A DNA stretch of 64,000 nt, taken from contig CAWGOF010000003.1 of the NCBI GenBank assembly GCA_963824225.1, forward strand, positions 2,604,001 to 2,668,000, given 5' to 3'. A program made the position numbers and the translations under genes. Every line of letters starts with the position of its first letter. Position 1 is the first letter of the stretch. Positions 46,415-57,934 of the stretch are shown piece after piece. The notes under the pieces are model-generated. The model had not been told where the DNA came from. It saw nothing but the letters and a program-made list of their open reading frames with translations, and ran no database searches. This stretch comes from CAWGOF01 sp963824225. GTDB taxonomy: Bacteria; Acidobacteriota; Polarisedimenticolia; Polarisedimenticolales; Polarisedimenticolaceae.

Positions 46415-46430
46415 ATTCTACGACTATCAT
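46415..46430. promoter_or_regulatory. Back-to-back -10 elements for divergent genes
   Basis: TAGAAT on the minus strand (46415-46420) is 10 bases from the decarboxylase ATG. TATCAT on the plus strand (46425-46430) is 21 bases from the hydrolase ATG at 46452, which has GGAGA as ribosome-binding site. The two promoters nearly touch within a 47-base gap. Confidence 0.45.
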
Positions 46431-46451
46431 GGCGCTCCCTGGAGACAACCC

Positions 46452-48389
46452 ATGACCCGAGTCCGAAGCGTCGCGGCCGTCGTAGTCGGCACGATCCTGT
46501 GTCTCGCCGCCCCCGGTGTCCGCGCGGGCGCCCCGGTCAAGACCCTGCCGAGCGAGACGCCGCAGAAGTTCGTGCCGACGTACGACGGCTTCGACCACGT
46601 GCGACGCATCGAGATGATCCCGATGCGCGACGGCGTCAAGCTGTACACGGTGATCCTCGTTCCGAAGGGCGCGAAGGGCGCGCCGATCCTCCTGACCCGC
46701 ACGCCGTACAGCGCGAAGGAGCTGACGAACCGCGCGCAGAGCTCGAACCTCGGACGCGCGCTCTACGGCTACGACAACGCGACCGACGTGATCGTCGAGG
46801 GCGGCTACATCCGCGTGGTCCAGGACATCCGCGGCAAATACGGCTCCGAGGGCGACTACGTCATGAACCGGCCGCTTCGCGGGCCGCAGAACCCGACGAT
46901 GGTCGATCATGCGACCGACACGTACGACACGATCGACTGGCTCGTGAAGAACGTCCCGGAGACGAACGGCCGCGTCGGCATCCTCGGCATCTCGTACGAC
47001 GGGTTTCTGCCGCTGATGGCGCTGGTGAACCCGCATCCGGCGCTCAAGGTCTCGGTGCCGATGAACCCGATGGTCGACGGCTGGATGGGCGACGACTGGT
47101 TCCACAACGGCGCGTTCCGGCAGATCAACATGCCAGTACGTCTACGAGCAGGAGGCGACGCGCGAGAACGACATCAAATGGTGGGACAGCCACTGGGACG
47201 ACTACGACATGTACATGCAGGCGGGATCGGCGGGTGAGCTCGGACGCCGCCGGGGTCTCGAGCAGGTCGGCTTCTGGCGCAAGCTGCTCGAGCATCCGGC
47301 GTACGACGCGTTCTGGCAGGACCAGGCGGTGGACAAGATCCTGGCTCAGCGCAGCCGCTGACGCGTGCCGGTGATGCTGGTCCACAGCCTGTGGGATCAG
47401 GAGGACATCTACGGCGACATCGCCGTGTACAACGCGATCGAGCCCAAGGACACGAGCAACGACAAGGTGTTCCTCGTGCTCGGTCCGTGGTATCACGGTC
47501 AGCAGATCAAGGACGGGAGCGCGCTCGGCGCGGTGAAGTTCGGCAGCGATACCGCGCGCTGGTTCCGGCAGCAGGTCCTGCGGCCGTTCCTCGACCAGTA
47601 CTTGAAGGACGGCGCGCCGAAGGCCGACGTCGCGCCGGTCACCGCGTTCGAGACCGGAACGAACGTCTGGCGCCGGATGCCGAGCTGGCCTGCGGGCTGC
47701 GAGAGCGGATGCGCGGTCGAGAGCCGACCCGCTCTTCCTACGCGGGCGTCTCGGCCTGAGCTTCGACCCGCCGGCCGCGGGCGACGCCGAGTTCGACGAG
47801 TACGTCTCGGATCCCGGCAAAGCCGGTGCCGTACCGCGCCCGACCGATCGATCGCGAGTCCTGGTCGCGCTGGCTCGTCGACGACCAGCGCGAGGCCTCG
47901 GGACGGCCGGACGTGCTCGTGTTCGTGTCGGACGTGCTGACGGCGCCCGTGAAGATCAGCCGGACACCCGCGCGTGCAATCTCGTCGCCTCGACGAGCGG
48001 CACCGACTCGGATTGGGTCGTGAAGCTGATCGACGTGTACCCCGACCAGATGGCCGACGAGCCGAACATGGGCGGCTACCAGCTGATGGTTTCGGCCGAC
48101 ATCTTCCGCGGGCGGTATCGCGAGAGCTTCGAGACGCCGCAGGCCGATCGCGGCGGACAAGCCGCTGCCGTACGAGTTCGTCCTCCCCACCGCGAGCCAT
48201 GTGTTCCTGCCCGGCCATCGGATCATGGTGCAGATTCAGTCGAGCTGGTTCCCGCTCTACGACCGCAACCCCCAGACGTTCGTCCCCAACATCTTCTGGG
48301 CCAAGCCCGACGACTACCGCAAGGCCACCCAGCGCATCTACCACTCCACGGCCCACGAGAGCTTCCTCGACCTCCCCATCGTCCGGTAA
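46452..48389 (+). CDS. CocE/NonD-family alpha/beta hydrolase (X-Pro dipeptidyl-peptidase-like), frameshifted
   Basis: A signal peptide (AAVVVGTILCLAAPGVRA) marks a secreted protein. The hydrolase core shows PMRDGVKLYTVILVP, RTPYSAKEL, VQDIRGKYGSEGDY and the nucleophile elbow GILGISYDGF. After breaks it continues with VPVMLVHSLWDQEDIYG (acid-site strand), FLVLGPWYHGQ (catalytic His) and a C-terminal jelly-roll ending STAHESFLDLPIVR. Frame breaks or stops occur near 47135, 47343-47357 (a compensated pair leaving an in-frame TGA), 47700, 47830, 47960 and 48150. The restored protein is ~640 residues, normal for the family, which cleaves esters or X-Pro peptides. The indels look like sequence errors. 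Confidence 0.8.
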
Positions 48390-48416
48390 AACGGGGACAC
48401 TCTTCGTTTCTGCCCC
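48388..48416. repeat. REP-like GGGGACACTCT element, copy A
   Basis: Starts at the stop codon of the CocE-type gene. It matches copy C (60149-60176) at 26 of 28 positions. AAACGGGG and the CGTTT/CCCC half can fold back. A second hairpin, CCCC-ATTT-GGGG, follows it at once. Confidence 0.6.
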
Positions 48417-48462
48417 ATTTGGGGTAGCCGGCGCCTCCGGGATCGAGCGCCTACAATGGGGA

Positions 48463-48483
48463 AATGGGGACACTCTTTCTTTG
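48463..48483. repeat. REP-like GGGGACACTCT element, copy B
   Basis: AATGGGGACACTCTTTCTTT shares the GGGGACACTCTT core with copy A, 75 bases away in the same orientation, just upstream of osmC. Confidence 0.5.
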
Positions 48484-48504
48484 CTCACTCCCGGGAGGAG
48501 AACG

Positions 48505-48930
48505 ATGATCCGTACCGCGAGCGCAACCTGGCAGGGCGACCTCAAGACCGGCACCGGCAGCCTGTCGGCGCCGAGCGGCGTGCTCAAGCAAGCTGCGTTC
48601 ACGTTTGCCACGCGCTTCGAGGAGAAGCCCGGAACGAACCCCGAGGAGCTGGTCGCGGCGGCGCACGCCGGCTGCTTCTCGATGGCCTTGTCGGCCGATC
48701 TGGGCAAGGCGGGCCTGAAACCGGAGCGGATCGAGACCACGGCGGCGGTCACGCTCGAGACGGTCGACGGCAAGCCGACCGTGACGCAGAGCCACCTGAC
48801 CGTGAAGGCCAAGGTGCCGGGAGTCGACCGGGCCAAGTTCCTCGAGGTGGCGAACGGCACGAAGGCCGGCTGCCCGATCTCGCGCCTGCTGAACGCGAAG
48901 ATCACGATGGAGGCGACGCTCGAGGGCTGA
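48505..48930 (+). CDS. osmC: OsmC/Ohr-family peroxiredoxin
   Basis: The 141-residue protein starts at an ATG with GGGAGGAG upstream. The conserved pattern EKPGTNPEELVAAAHAGCFSMAL with the first redox Cys and NGTKAGCPISRLL with the second identifies the OsmC branch. It reduces organic hydroperoxides through the cysteine pair. It is downstream of two REP-like repeats and 37 bases before the amidohydrolase, which has its own promoter-like sequence. Confidence 0.92.
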   Translation: MIRTASATWQGDLKTGTGSLSAPSGVLKQAAFTFATRFEEKPGTNPEELVAAAHAGCFSMALSADLGKAGLKPERIETTAAVTLETVDGKPTVTQSHLTVKAKVPGVDRAKFLEVANGTKAGCPISRLLNAKITMEATLEG

Positions 48931-48937
48931 ACGGCGC

Positions 48938-48943
48938 TAAGAT
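48938..48943 (+). promoter_or_regulatory. -10-like TAAGAT upstream of the amidohydrolase
   Basis: TAAGAT lies 24 bases before the ATG at 48968. GGGGGAG at 48956-48962 gives a normal ribosome-binding site, so this gene has a conventional leader, unlike several others here. Confidence 0.35.
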
Positions 48944-48967
48944 GCGCGACCTACCGGGGGAGCGCAC

Positions 48968-50263
48968 ATGCCGCCGAAACCGTGTCTCGTGTGGGCCGCG
49001 TCCGTCTTCGCCCTGTCGAGCGTTCTCGCGGCCGAGCCGGCGACGCTCGTCTACGCCGGGCACCTGATCGACGGCACGGGAGCGGCCCCCCGTCGCGAGG
49101 TCACGCTCGTCGTCCGCGGCACGTCGATCGCCGAGGTCGTGGCGGGCTACCGATCGCCCGGACAGGGCGACGAAGCGATCGACCTGAAGAACGCCTGGGT
49201 CTTGCCCGGGTTCATCGACCTGCACGTGCACCTCGGGAGCGAGTCCTCGCCGACCTCGTACATCGAGCAGTTCACCTGGAACCCGTCCGACTTCGCGCTG
49301 CGCGCGGTGCATCATGCGCGGCTCACGCTCGAGGCGGGCTTCACGACCGTGCGCAACCCCGGGGACAACGCCGGAGAGACGATCGCCCTGCGCGACGCGA
49401 TCGCCAAGGGCTGGGTCACAGGCCCGCGCATCTTCTCCGCGGGCAAGTCGCTGGCCACGACCGGCGGACATGCCGACCCGACGAACGGCTGGGCCGGCGA
49501 GATCGAGGGCGATCCCGGGCCCAAGGACGGCGTGATCAACGGACCCGAGGACGCGGCCAAGGCGGTACGCCAGCGCTACAAGGAGCGCGCCGACTTCATC
49601 AAGATCACGGCGACCGGTGGCGTGCTGTCGCTCGCGCGCTCACCCGATGCGCCGCAGTTCTTCGACGACGAGCTCGAAGCCCTGATCCGCACGGCGAAGG
49701 ACTACGGGTTCCACGTCGCGGCCCACGCCCATGGGGCCGAGGGGATCAAGCGCGCCGCACGAGCGGGTGTGACGACCATCGAGCACGGCACGTTCATGGA
49801 CGACGAAGCGATCGCGCTCATGAAGAAGCACGGCACGTGGTACGTGCCGACGATCTCGGCCGGGAGGTTCGTCGGCGAGAAGGCCAAGGTCCCGGGGTTC
49901 TACCCGGAGATCGTGCGACCGAAGGCCGAGAAGGTCGGGCGCCAGATCAACGAGACGTTCACCAAGGCCTGGCGTGCCGGGGTCAAGATCGCGTTCGGGA
50001 CGGATGCCGGCGTATCCCCCCATGGCGACAACGCCAAGGAGTTCGTCTACATGGTCGAGGACGGCATGCCGCCGCTCGACGCGATCCGCGCGGCGACGGC
50101 GAACGCGGCCGAGGTCCTGGGGAAGAAGGGCGTGCTCGGCTGCGTCTCGGCCGGATGCTCAGCCGACCTCGTCGCCGTGAGCAAGGATCCGGTGGCCGAC
50201 GTCTCCGCCCTGACCCACGTCGACTTCGTGATGAAGGACGGAGCGGTCGTCGTCGGGCCCTGA
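48968..50263 (+). CDS. Secreted amidohydrolase (prolidase/imidazolonepropionase-like)
   Basis: The 431-residue protein has a signal peptide (PCLVWAASVFALSSVLA). Metal-site signatures of the amidohydrolase superfamily are in order: LPGFIDLHVHLG (HxH, near residue 86), FIKITATGG (bridging Lys), HVAAHAHGA, TTIEHGT and IAFGTDAG (Asp). The best fit is the Xaa-Pro dipeptidase/imidazolonepropionase-related group of secreted hydrolases common with multi-domain kinases in the same phyla. It should cleave a cyclic amide or a dipeptide in the periplasm. It ends 4 bases before the convergent kinase gene. Confidence 0.88.
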   Translation: MPPKPCLVWAASVFALSSVLAAEPATLVYAGHLIDGTGAAPRREVTLVVRGTSIAEVVAGYRSPGQGDEAIDLKNAWVLPGFIDLHVHLGSESSPTSYIEQFTWNPSDFALRAVHHARLTLEAGFTTVRNPGDNAGETIALRDAIAKGWVTGPRIFSAGKSLATTGGHADPTNGWAGEIEGDPGPKDGVINGPEDAAKAVRQRYKERADFIKITATGGVLSLARSPDAPQFFDDELEALIRTAKDYGFHVAAHAHGAEGIKRAARAGVTTIEHGTFMDDEAIALMKKHGTWYVPTISAGRFVGEKAKVPGFYPEIVRPKAEKVGRQINETFTKAWRAGVKIAFGTDAGVSPHGDNAKEFVYMVEDGMPPLDAIRAATANAAEVLGKKGVLGCVSAGCSADLVAVSKDPVADVSALTHVDFVMKDGAVVVGP

Positions 50264-50267
50264 GCCG

Positions 50268-52924
<2,657 letters not shown>

Positions 52925-52928
<4 letters not shown>

Positions 52929-53458
52929 TGGACCGTCCCGCCCAGCACGCGAATCAGCTCCTGACGATCGGCGTCACCGAGATCCGGACTGAAGTGCAGC
53001 ACCGCATCCGCGATGCCCGGGGTCTCGAAGTACGCCTCCTGGCACTCGAGGTGGATGAACCCTCCGGGCGACGGCCGTCCCTCCTCGAGGAACTTCAATC
53101 GTATGCGCCACGAGCCTTTCGCGATCGGCTGGCGGCACGACCGGCACTTGGCCTGGCCGCTCGGCGCGCGCTCGGCGCCGTCGATGCGGGGGAGGCGTCT
53201 GTGGCCCGAGCTGAAGCGCGCCGCGGCCTCGAGCGCGTCCCGGCCGTCGATCGGCGTTTCGGTCGCTTCGAGCGCTTCGAGCACGGCCGCGGGCCGACGG
53301 TACGCCGCACACAGTGGGTGGAACCACAGGGTCATCTCGCCCTCGGCGTACGGGTTCGGCAGGCGCTCGCCGAAACGCATCTGGCCCTTGTCGATCGGGC
53401 GGCCGCAGCCGCGGCATTTGGCTCGGCCGCTCGTCGCGGTCTCGAACGTGTGGGGCAC
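52925..53458 (-). CDS. Tandem PARP-type zinc-finger protein
   Basis: GTG at 53458 gives 177 residues. Two copies of a PARP-like zinc finger are visible. The first is AKCRGCGRPIDKGQMRFGE...WFHPLCAAYRRP and the second AKCRSCRQPIAKGSWRIR...GFIHLECQEAYF, each with C-x2-C and H-x2-C ligands ~30 residues apart. In eukaryotic PARP1 and DNA ligase III such fingers bind nicked or broken DNA. Bacterial proteins with these fingers are known but little studied. Residues 90-100 (HRRLPRIDGAERAP) link the fingers and the end is DRQELIRVLGGTVH. The stop overlaps the kinase start, so the two are co-translated. It could report DNA damage to the kinase, an inference. Confidence 0.8.
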
Positions 53459-53491
53459 GCCGCACAGGATACGCCGGCCCGCGGCGGAGGG

Positions 53492-53521
53492 TTGCCTGAC
53501 ACCACGACGCCCGCCGATAAT
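53492..53521 (+). promoter_or_regulatory. Promoter TTGCCT-N18-GATAAT
   Basis: TTGCCT (53492-53497) and GATAAT (53516-53521) precede the ATG at 53534 by 12 bases, so the leader would be only ~5-6 bases and without room for a ribosome-binding site. Confidence 0.45.
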
Positions 53522-53533
53522 CGCGGAACCCGC

Positions 53534-53995
53534 ATGAAGCTCTGCGTCCTGATCTCCGCGATCTATGCGCTCGCGACCCCACCGTCGGGCGCGGCCGAGA
53601 TCCGTGCGCTCGTACCGGACGATCGGCCGCTCCCGCGCTCGGCCGCGGTGCTGCGTTGGTCGCCCGTCGAGGAGGGTGCGCGCTACACAGTCGAGCTGTC
53701 GCTCCCGGATCACACGTCGCTCCACACGGCGAGCGAGCTGACCGCGACGGAGCTCGCGATCCCGCAACAGGTCCTTTCGCGCATCCCGGCGGGCGGGACG
53801 CTCGAATGGCGCGTTTCGGCGCGCTTGGTCGACGGGACGCACATCGAGTCGCCCGCGTTCCGACACCGCCTCGACGGGGAACCGGCGGGCGAGCCCGGAT
53901 TCGGCCGGGGTTGGTCGGTGTCCTTGGCCGCCGCGGCCGCCGTGCTCGCCCTCGTGGTCCTGCGCCGTCTCACACGCGAACGCGGAACGGGTTGA
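53534..53995 (+). CDS. Secreted/anchored small protein of unknown function
   Basis: The 153-residue protein has a signal peptide (MKLCVLISAIYALATPPSGA), one beta-sandwich-like domain (AAVLRWSPVEEGARYTVELS; GTLEWRVSARLVDGTHIESP), which looks FN3-like, and a C-terminal membrane helix (VSLAAAAAVLALVVL) followed by RRLTRERGTG. This resembles a surface-anchored Ig-like module. Its 3' end overlaps the tail of the opposite-strand transporter gene by 26 bases. I cannot assign a function. Confidence 0.6.
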   Translation: MKLCVLISAIYALATPPSGAAEIRALVPDDRPLPRSAAVLRWSPVEEGARYTVELSLPDHTSLHTASELTATELAIPQQVLSRIPAGGTLEWRVSARLVDGTHIESPAFRHRLDGEPAGEPGFGRGWSVSLAAAAAVLALVVLRRLTRERGTG

Positions 53996-54649
53996 AGTCG
54001 GTGTCGCGGTCGAAGTAGTCCTCGTGCTCCGCGCGCTTCAGCGCGGCGACGATGCGGTACGTGAGAGGCGTAGCCACGACCTCCCACAGGACCTTGATGA
54101 CGTAGTTCGTGACCATCACCGTGAGCAGCTGATCCCGCGGCCAGACCCCGAGGAACGCGGCGGATAGAAGATCAGCGAGTCCACCGCCTCGCCGACGATC
54201 GTCGAGCCGATCGTGCGCAGCCACAGGTGCTGCCCGGCGGTCCAGACCTTCATGCGCGCCAGGACGTAGGAGTTGCAGAACTCGCCGGCCCAGAACGCGA
54301 CGAGCGACGCGGCGACGATGCGCCAGGTCGATCCGAACACGGTCTCGTACGCGGCCTGGTGCGGCCAGCCGGGCGCCGGCGGGAGCCCGACCACCACCGT
54401 GGCCATGAACGACGCGAACGCCAGCGCGGCGAAGCCCGCCCAGACGACGCGCCGCGCGCGCGCGTAGCCGTAGACCTCGGTCAGGATGTCGCCGAACACG
54501 TAGGAGAGCGGGAAGAACAGCACCCCGGCGCCGAAGGTCAGCCCGCCGAGGCGGACGACCTTGGCCGCGCCGATGAGGTTCGCGCACAGCAGCACGGTGA
54601 CGAACGCCGCCATCACGAGGTCGTAGTAGCGGTAGGGCCGCGAGGTCAA
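53970..54649 (-). CDS. yhhQ: VUT-family (YhhQ-like) queuosine-precursor transporter (one frameshift)
   Basis: Conserved YhhQ features are present: YRYYDLVMAAFVTVLLCANLIGAAKV at the start, FPLSYVFGDILTEVYGYARARRVVW, FWAGEFCNSYVLARMKVWT, and STIVGEAVDSLIF. A frame change near 54160 leads into FLGVWPRDQLLTVMVTNYVIKVLWEVVATPLTYRIVAALKR. The family imports preQ0/preQ1 or queuine for tRNA modification. The start is probably a TTG at 54649: a TAGAAT box ends 8 bases upstream, and the RYYDL block follows at once. The GTG at 54703 would leave an unusually long N-terminus and overlap the other promoter. Confidence 0.85.
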
Positions 54650-54657
54650 GGGCGGCC

Positions 54658-54663
54658 ATTCTA
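54658..54663 (-). promoter_or_regulatory. TAGAAT -10 element 8 bases before the transporter TTG
   Basis: On the minus strand TAGAAT is separated from the TTG at 54649 by 8 bases, so the transcript would begin at the start codon or close to it. Confidence 0.45.
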
Positions 54664-54708
54664 CCCGGCTGTGGTAGGGTACTCGCGCTTGGACGGCACA
54701 CACGCGCC

Positions 54709-56019
54709 ATGAGTCCGTGGGTCGGGCTGATCCTCGGCGTCCTCCTCGTACTGCTCAACGGGTTCTTCGTCGCCGCCGAGTTCGCGCTGGTCAAGGTGCG
54801 GCCGACGCAGCTCGAGCCGCTCGTGGCGCGAGGCGACCGCCGGGCCCGGGTCGCCCGGCACATGATCCGGCACCTCGACTCGTACCTCTCGACGACGCAG
54901 CTCGGTATCACGCTGGCCAGCCTGGCGCTCGGCTGGATCGGCGAGCCCGCGTTCGCCTGGGTCCTCGAGCCGTGGATCCTGCGCCTCCCCGGTGCGACGC
55001 AGGCCGTCGTGCACTCGATCAGCCTGACCACGGCGTTCCTCGTGATCACGATCCTGCACATCGTGCTCGGAGAGCTCGTCCCGAAGTCGATCGCGATCCG
55101 CAAGAGCGAGAGCACGAGCCTGTGGATCGCCGTGCCGCTGTTCTTCTTCTATCGGCTCACGTACCCCGCGATCTGGCTGCTGAATCACGCGGCGAACGGC
55201 ATCCTGCGCATCGTCGGGATCCGTCCGGTGACCGAGGCCGAGCTCGGACACAGCGAAGAGGAGCTACGGCGTCTGATCACCGGGCCGCAAAAGGCCGGGG
55301 TCTCGGGGCACAGGGGCGAGCTCCTGGACAACGTGTTCGAGCTGTCGCACCGCGCGGCGCGGCAGATCATGATCCCGCGGGGCGACGTCGTGTACCTGTC
55401 GACCACGCGCAGCGTGCAGGAGAACCTCGACATCGCCCGCCGCAGCCGGCACACACGGTTCCCGCTGTGCGACGGCGACCTCGATCACGTCATCGGTCTC
55501 GTGCACATCAAGGACCTGTTTCGCGCGGTCGAGGCGCCGTCCGACCTGAAGGCCGTGGCCCGCGACCTCAAGTTCGTGCCCGAGACGCTGACCGTCGATC
55601 GGCTCCTGCGGCGCATGCGCCGCGAGCGGACGCACCTCGCGGCGGTGCTCGACGAGTACGGCGGCATCAGCGGCGTCGTGACCCTGGAGAACGTGATCGA
55701 GGAGATCGTCGGCCCGATCCAGGACGAGTTCGACACCGAGAAGCCCGAGCTCGTGCGCACCGGGAACGACGCATACCACGTGTCGGGGGCGATGCTCGTG
55801 GTCGATCTGGAGGACGAGCTGGGTGTCGAGTTCAGCGAGCGGGACGAGGACACGATCGGTGGCGTCGTCCTGTCGGAGCTGGGACGCCTGCCGCAGGTCG
55901 GGGATCGGGTCGAGGTCGGGCCGGTACGTCTCGAGGTGCTGGAGGTCGATCGCAATCGCATCCGGACACTCGCCGCGACCATCGAGCGACCCCCGGTGGC
56001 CGAGGAAGACGCGGAATGA
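54709..56019 (+). CDS. CNNM/CorC-type (hemolysin family) membrane protein
   Basis: The intact protein has 436 residues. A CNNM (DUF21) membrane domain covers ~1-190 (VGLILGVLLVLLNGFFVAAEFALVKVR, LGITLASLALGWIGEPAF, LVITILHIVLGELVPKSIAIRK). Two CBS domains follow (IMIPRGDVVYLS...HIKDLF and LKFVPETLTVDRLLRRM...EYGGISGVVTLENVIEEIVG), then a CorC_HlyC domain (YHVSGAMLVVDLEDELGVEF). Such proteins are linked to Mg/Na or Co transport and adenine-nucleotide sensing. Divergent from the transporter with ~60 bases between the starts. Confidence 0.93.
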   Translation: MSPWVGLILGVLLVLLNGFFVAAEFALVKVRPTQLEPLVARGDRRARVARHMIRHLDSYLSTTQLGITLASLALGWIGEPAFAWVLEPWILRLPGATQAVVHSISLTTAFLVITILHIVLGELVPKSIAIRKSESTSLWIAVPLFFFYRLTYPAIWLLNHAANGILRIVGIRPVTEAELGHSEEELRRLITGPQKAGVSGHRGELLDNVFELSHRAARQIMIPRGDVVYLSTTRSVQENLDIARRSRHTRFPLCDGDLDHVIGLVHIKDLFRAVEAPSDLKAVARDLKFVPETLTVDRLLRRMRRERTHLAAVLDEYGGISGVVTLENVIEEIVGPIQDEFDTEKPELVRTGNDAYHVSGAMLVVDLEDELGVEFSERDEDTIGGVVLSELGRLPQVGDRVEVGPVRLEVLEVDRNRIRTLAATIERPPVAEEDAE

Positions 56020-56100
56020 GCCCCGGATGTCACCGTCGGCCGCGCCGGATCGTCTACGGGCTGGATGGCCGATGACCGACAACGGAGAGGAGACCGACCG

Positions 56101-56619
56101 ATGAACGACCGACGGTTCCGTGGAATGGTACGGACGCTGGCACTGGGCGCGAGCCTCGCCGCGCTGCCCGTCCTGGCGCAGCACGATCCGCACGGAGGCC
56201 AGGGCGGGGGGATGCACCGGCGCATGGCGCTGCCCGCGATCCACATCCTGCACGAGCTCGACCTGAGCACCGAGCAGCGCGATCAGATCCACTCGATCGT
56301 CCGCCGGTACCACGAGGACGGGCTGCCCGCGCGCGTGGAGGCCGTGCAGCAGGCGCGCCAGGCCCATCAGCTCAGCGTGTGGGATCCGAAGGCCAGCGAC
56401 GCCGAGCTGATCTCGACGGCCGACGCGGTCGCCGAGCGGGCTCGCGACGTCGACGCCGTCCTGCACCGCATGGCCGCCGAGATCCTCGGCGTGCTGACCG
56501 AGGACCAGCGGGCCGAGTTCCGCACCCGGTTGAGCGAATCGCCGGACGGACCCGACGGCCCCCCGATGGGTCCGCATTCCATGCGCCGGCAGAACGGACC
56601 CGGGACCCCCGAGCGCTGA
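56101..56619 (+). CDS. Spy/CpxP-family periplasmic protein
   Basis: The 172-residue protein has a signal peptide (LALGASLAALPVLA) followed by a His/Gly-rich stretch (QHDPHGGQGGGMHRR) and two LTxxQ-type helices (LDLSTEQRDQIHSIVRRYHE and LTEDQRAEFRTRLSE). The His-rich N-terminus may bind metal. The ECF sigma factor starts 6 bases later, so this protein heads a sensor-regulator operon with a second Spy-like protein three genes on. Confidence 0.85.
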   Translation: MNDRRFRGMVRTLALGASLAALPVLAQHDPHGGQGGGMHRRMALPAIHILHELDLSTEQRDQIHSIVRRYHEDGLPARVEAVQQARQAHQLSVWDPKASDAELISTADAVAERARDVDAVLHRMAAEILGVLTEDQRAEFRTRLSESPDGPDGPPMGPHSMRRQNGPGTPER

Positions 56620-56625
56620 GGCGAT

Positions 56626-57195
56626 GTGGGACGAGGACCAGGGTCCGGCGTGGAACCCGCGAGCCCGTCCGAGCCGGAAGGGGACGATGTCGCCACGCTG
56701 CGCGCCGTGCGGCGTGGCGACAGCACCGCCGGCCGAAGGCTCGTGGCGAGCCATGCCGGGGCGATGATGCGCACCGCGCGCAGCATTCTCGGACGCTACG
56801 GCGGAACCGAGGCCCACGACGTCGTGCAGGAGGCGTTCGTGGCCGCCCTCGTCACGCAGGCGTTGCCCGATCGCGACGTCGGCGCGTGGCTGCGAGCGAT
56901 CGCGGCGCGCAAGGCGCTCGACTGGCTGCGCGAGAACGCGCGGCGCAGCGAGGTAGGGACGCCGAACCCGGCGACGACCGGCGCATCCACTGATTCGCCG
57001 ACCGACGTGATCGCCGTGCGCTCGGCCCTGGCGCGGCTGACCCCGCTCGACCGCGCGGTGCTCACGCTCGTCGACCTCGACGGGTTCTCGATGGCCGAGG
57101 CGGCACGCGCGATCGGCTCGACGACGATGGCGGTCAAGTGGCGCGCGGTGCGAGCCCGCCGGAAGCTGCGCGCGTTCCTCGGAGACCCCGGATGA
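56626..57195 (+). CDS. ECF-family RNA polymerase sigma factor
   Basis: The 189-residue protein shows region 2 (GTEAHDVVQEAFVAALV...VGAWLRAIAARKALDWLRE) and region 4 (LTPLDRAVLTLVDLDGFSMAEAARAIGSTTMAVKWRAVRARRKL). Start is a GTG; another in-frame GTG lies at 56650. Its stop overlaps the start of the small membrane protein at 57192. Together with the following two genes it repeats the plan of cnrH-cnrY-cnrX metal-response modules. Confidence 0.9.
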   Translation: MGRGPGSGVEPASPSEPEGDDVATLRAVRRGDSTAGRRLVASHAGAMMRTARSILGRYGGTEAHDVVQEAFVAALVTQALPDRDVGAWLRAIAARKALDWLRENARRSEVGTPNPATTGASTDSPTDVIAVRSALARLTPLDRAVLTLVDLDGFSMAEAARAIGSTTMAVKWRAVRARRKLRAFLGDPG

Positions 57196-57542
57196 CCCGC
57201 GACGATCCGGGCCGCCAGGCACGGGAGGCGCTCGAGCGCGCGCTCGTCGGGACCGACACGTCGTCCCGCGGTCTCGTCGACGCGGTGCCGGTCATCCTCG
57301 CGCAGGCCGAACGGCGCCGGACCGCTCGAGGACGAGCCGAGGTCGTGTCGGTCGCGCGCGTGTGGCTCCCGCGGCTCGCGCTCGCCGCGGTGGGGCTCGT
57401 CGCCGCGGCGTGGATCTGGCCCGCGCGGCGGGAGCCCGACGAGAGCGCGGTGCTCGACGCGTGGATCGTCACGGGCAGCGCGGAATCGGCGGTCGCTGAT
57501 CCCGTGATCGACGCGCTCGTGCGCCGGGACAGCGAGCGGTGA
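57192..57542 (+). CDS. Small single-helix membrane protein, probable anti-sigma factor
   Basis: The 116-residue protein has a cytoplasmic N-terminal half (MTRDDPGRQAREALERAL...VILAQAERRRTARGRAEVV), one membrane helix (VWLPRLALAAVGLVAAAWIW) and a short outer end. It overlaps the sigma gene by ATGA and the next gene by GTGA. Size, topology and position match CnrY-like anti-sigma factors. No sequence motif proves it. Confidence 0.65.
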   Translation: MTRDDPGRQAREALERALVGTDTSSRGLVDAVPVILAQAERRRTARGRAEVVSVARVWLPRLALAAVGLVAAAWIWPARREPDESAVLDAWIVTGSAESAVADPVIDALVRRDSER

Positions 57543-57907
57543 GCGCCCCGCCCAACGGCCGTCGCGGTCCGGCGGCGACGCTCCTCGTCCTGGGCACGTT
57601 CGTGCTCGGGATGATCGCCGGAGCGGCGCTGCTGCACATCGCCACGCTGTCGATCCACGGACCGTTTCCGCGCCGGGGTCCCGAGCGGCCGCCGATCGAG
57701 CACATCCGTCACGGTCTCGACCTGACACCCGAGCAGGAGGAGAAGATCCGCGTGCTGCTCGACGAGACGCACGAGCGAATCCGGGCCGAGGCCGATGCGA
57801 CGCGCGACAAGATCCGGGAGCTCCTGACCCCCGAGCAGCGCGAGCGTTTCGACGCCATGCACCACGCCCCGTTCGGGGGAGGCGTTCGCCGCCGTCACCC
57901 GATCTGA
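57539..57907 (+). CDS. Membrane-anchored Spy/CpxP/CnrX-like periplasmic sensor
   Basis: The 122-residue protein has an N-terminal anchor (ATLLVLGTFVLGMIAGAALL) and a helical periplasmic domain with two LTPEQ motifs (HGLDLTPEQEEKIRVLLDETHERI and IRELLTPEQRERFDAMHHA), ending in Arg/His-rich residues. This is the plan of periplasmic metal sensors of the CnrX/metal_resist group. It is translated from a GTG overlapping the anti-sigma stop, which supports a sensor role in the sigma pathway. Confidence 0.8.
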   Translation: MSAPPNGRRGPAATLLVLGTFVLGMIAGAALLHIATLSIHGPFPRRGPERPPIEHIRHGLDLTPEQEEKIRVLLDETHERIRAEADATRDKIRELLTPEQRERFDAMHHAPFGGGVRRRHPI

Positions 57908-57921
57908 CCGCCGGCCTGCAC

Positions 57922-57927
57922 TACAAT
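57922..57927 (+). promoter_or_regulatory. TACAAT -10 element 7 bases before the ABC transporter ATG
   Basis: TACAAT is separated from the ATG at 57935 by 7 bases. No ribosome-binding site is present in between, again a leaderless arrangement. Confidence 0.5.
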
Positions 57928-57934
57928 CCGCGCG

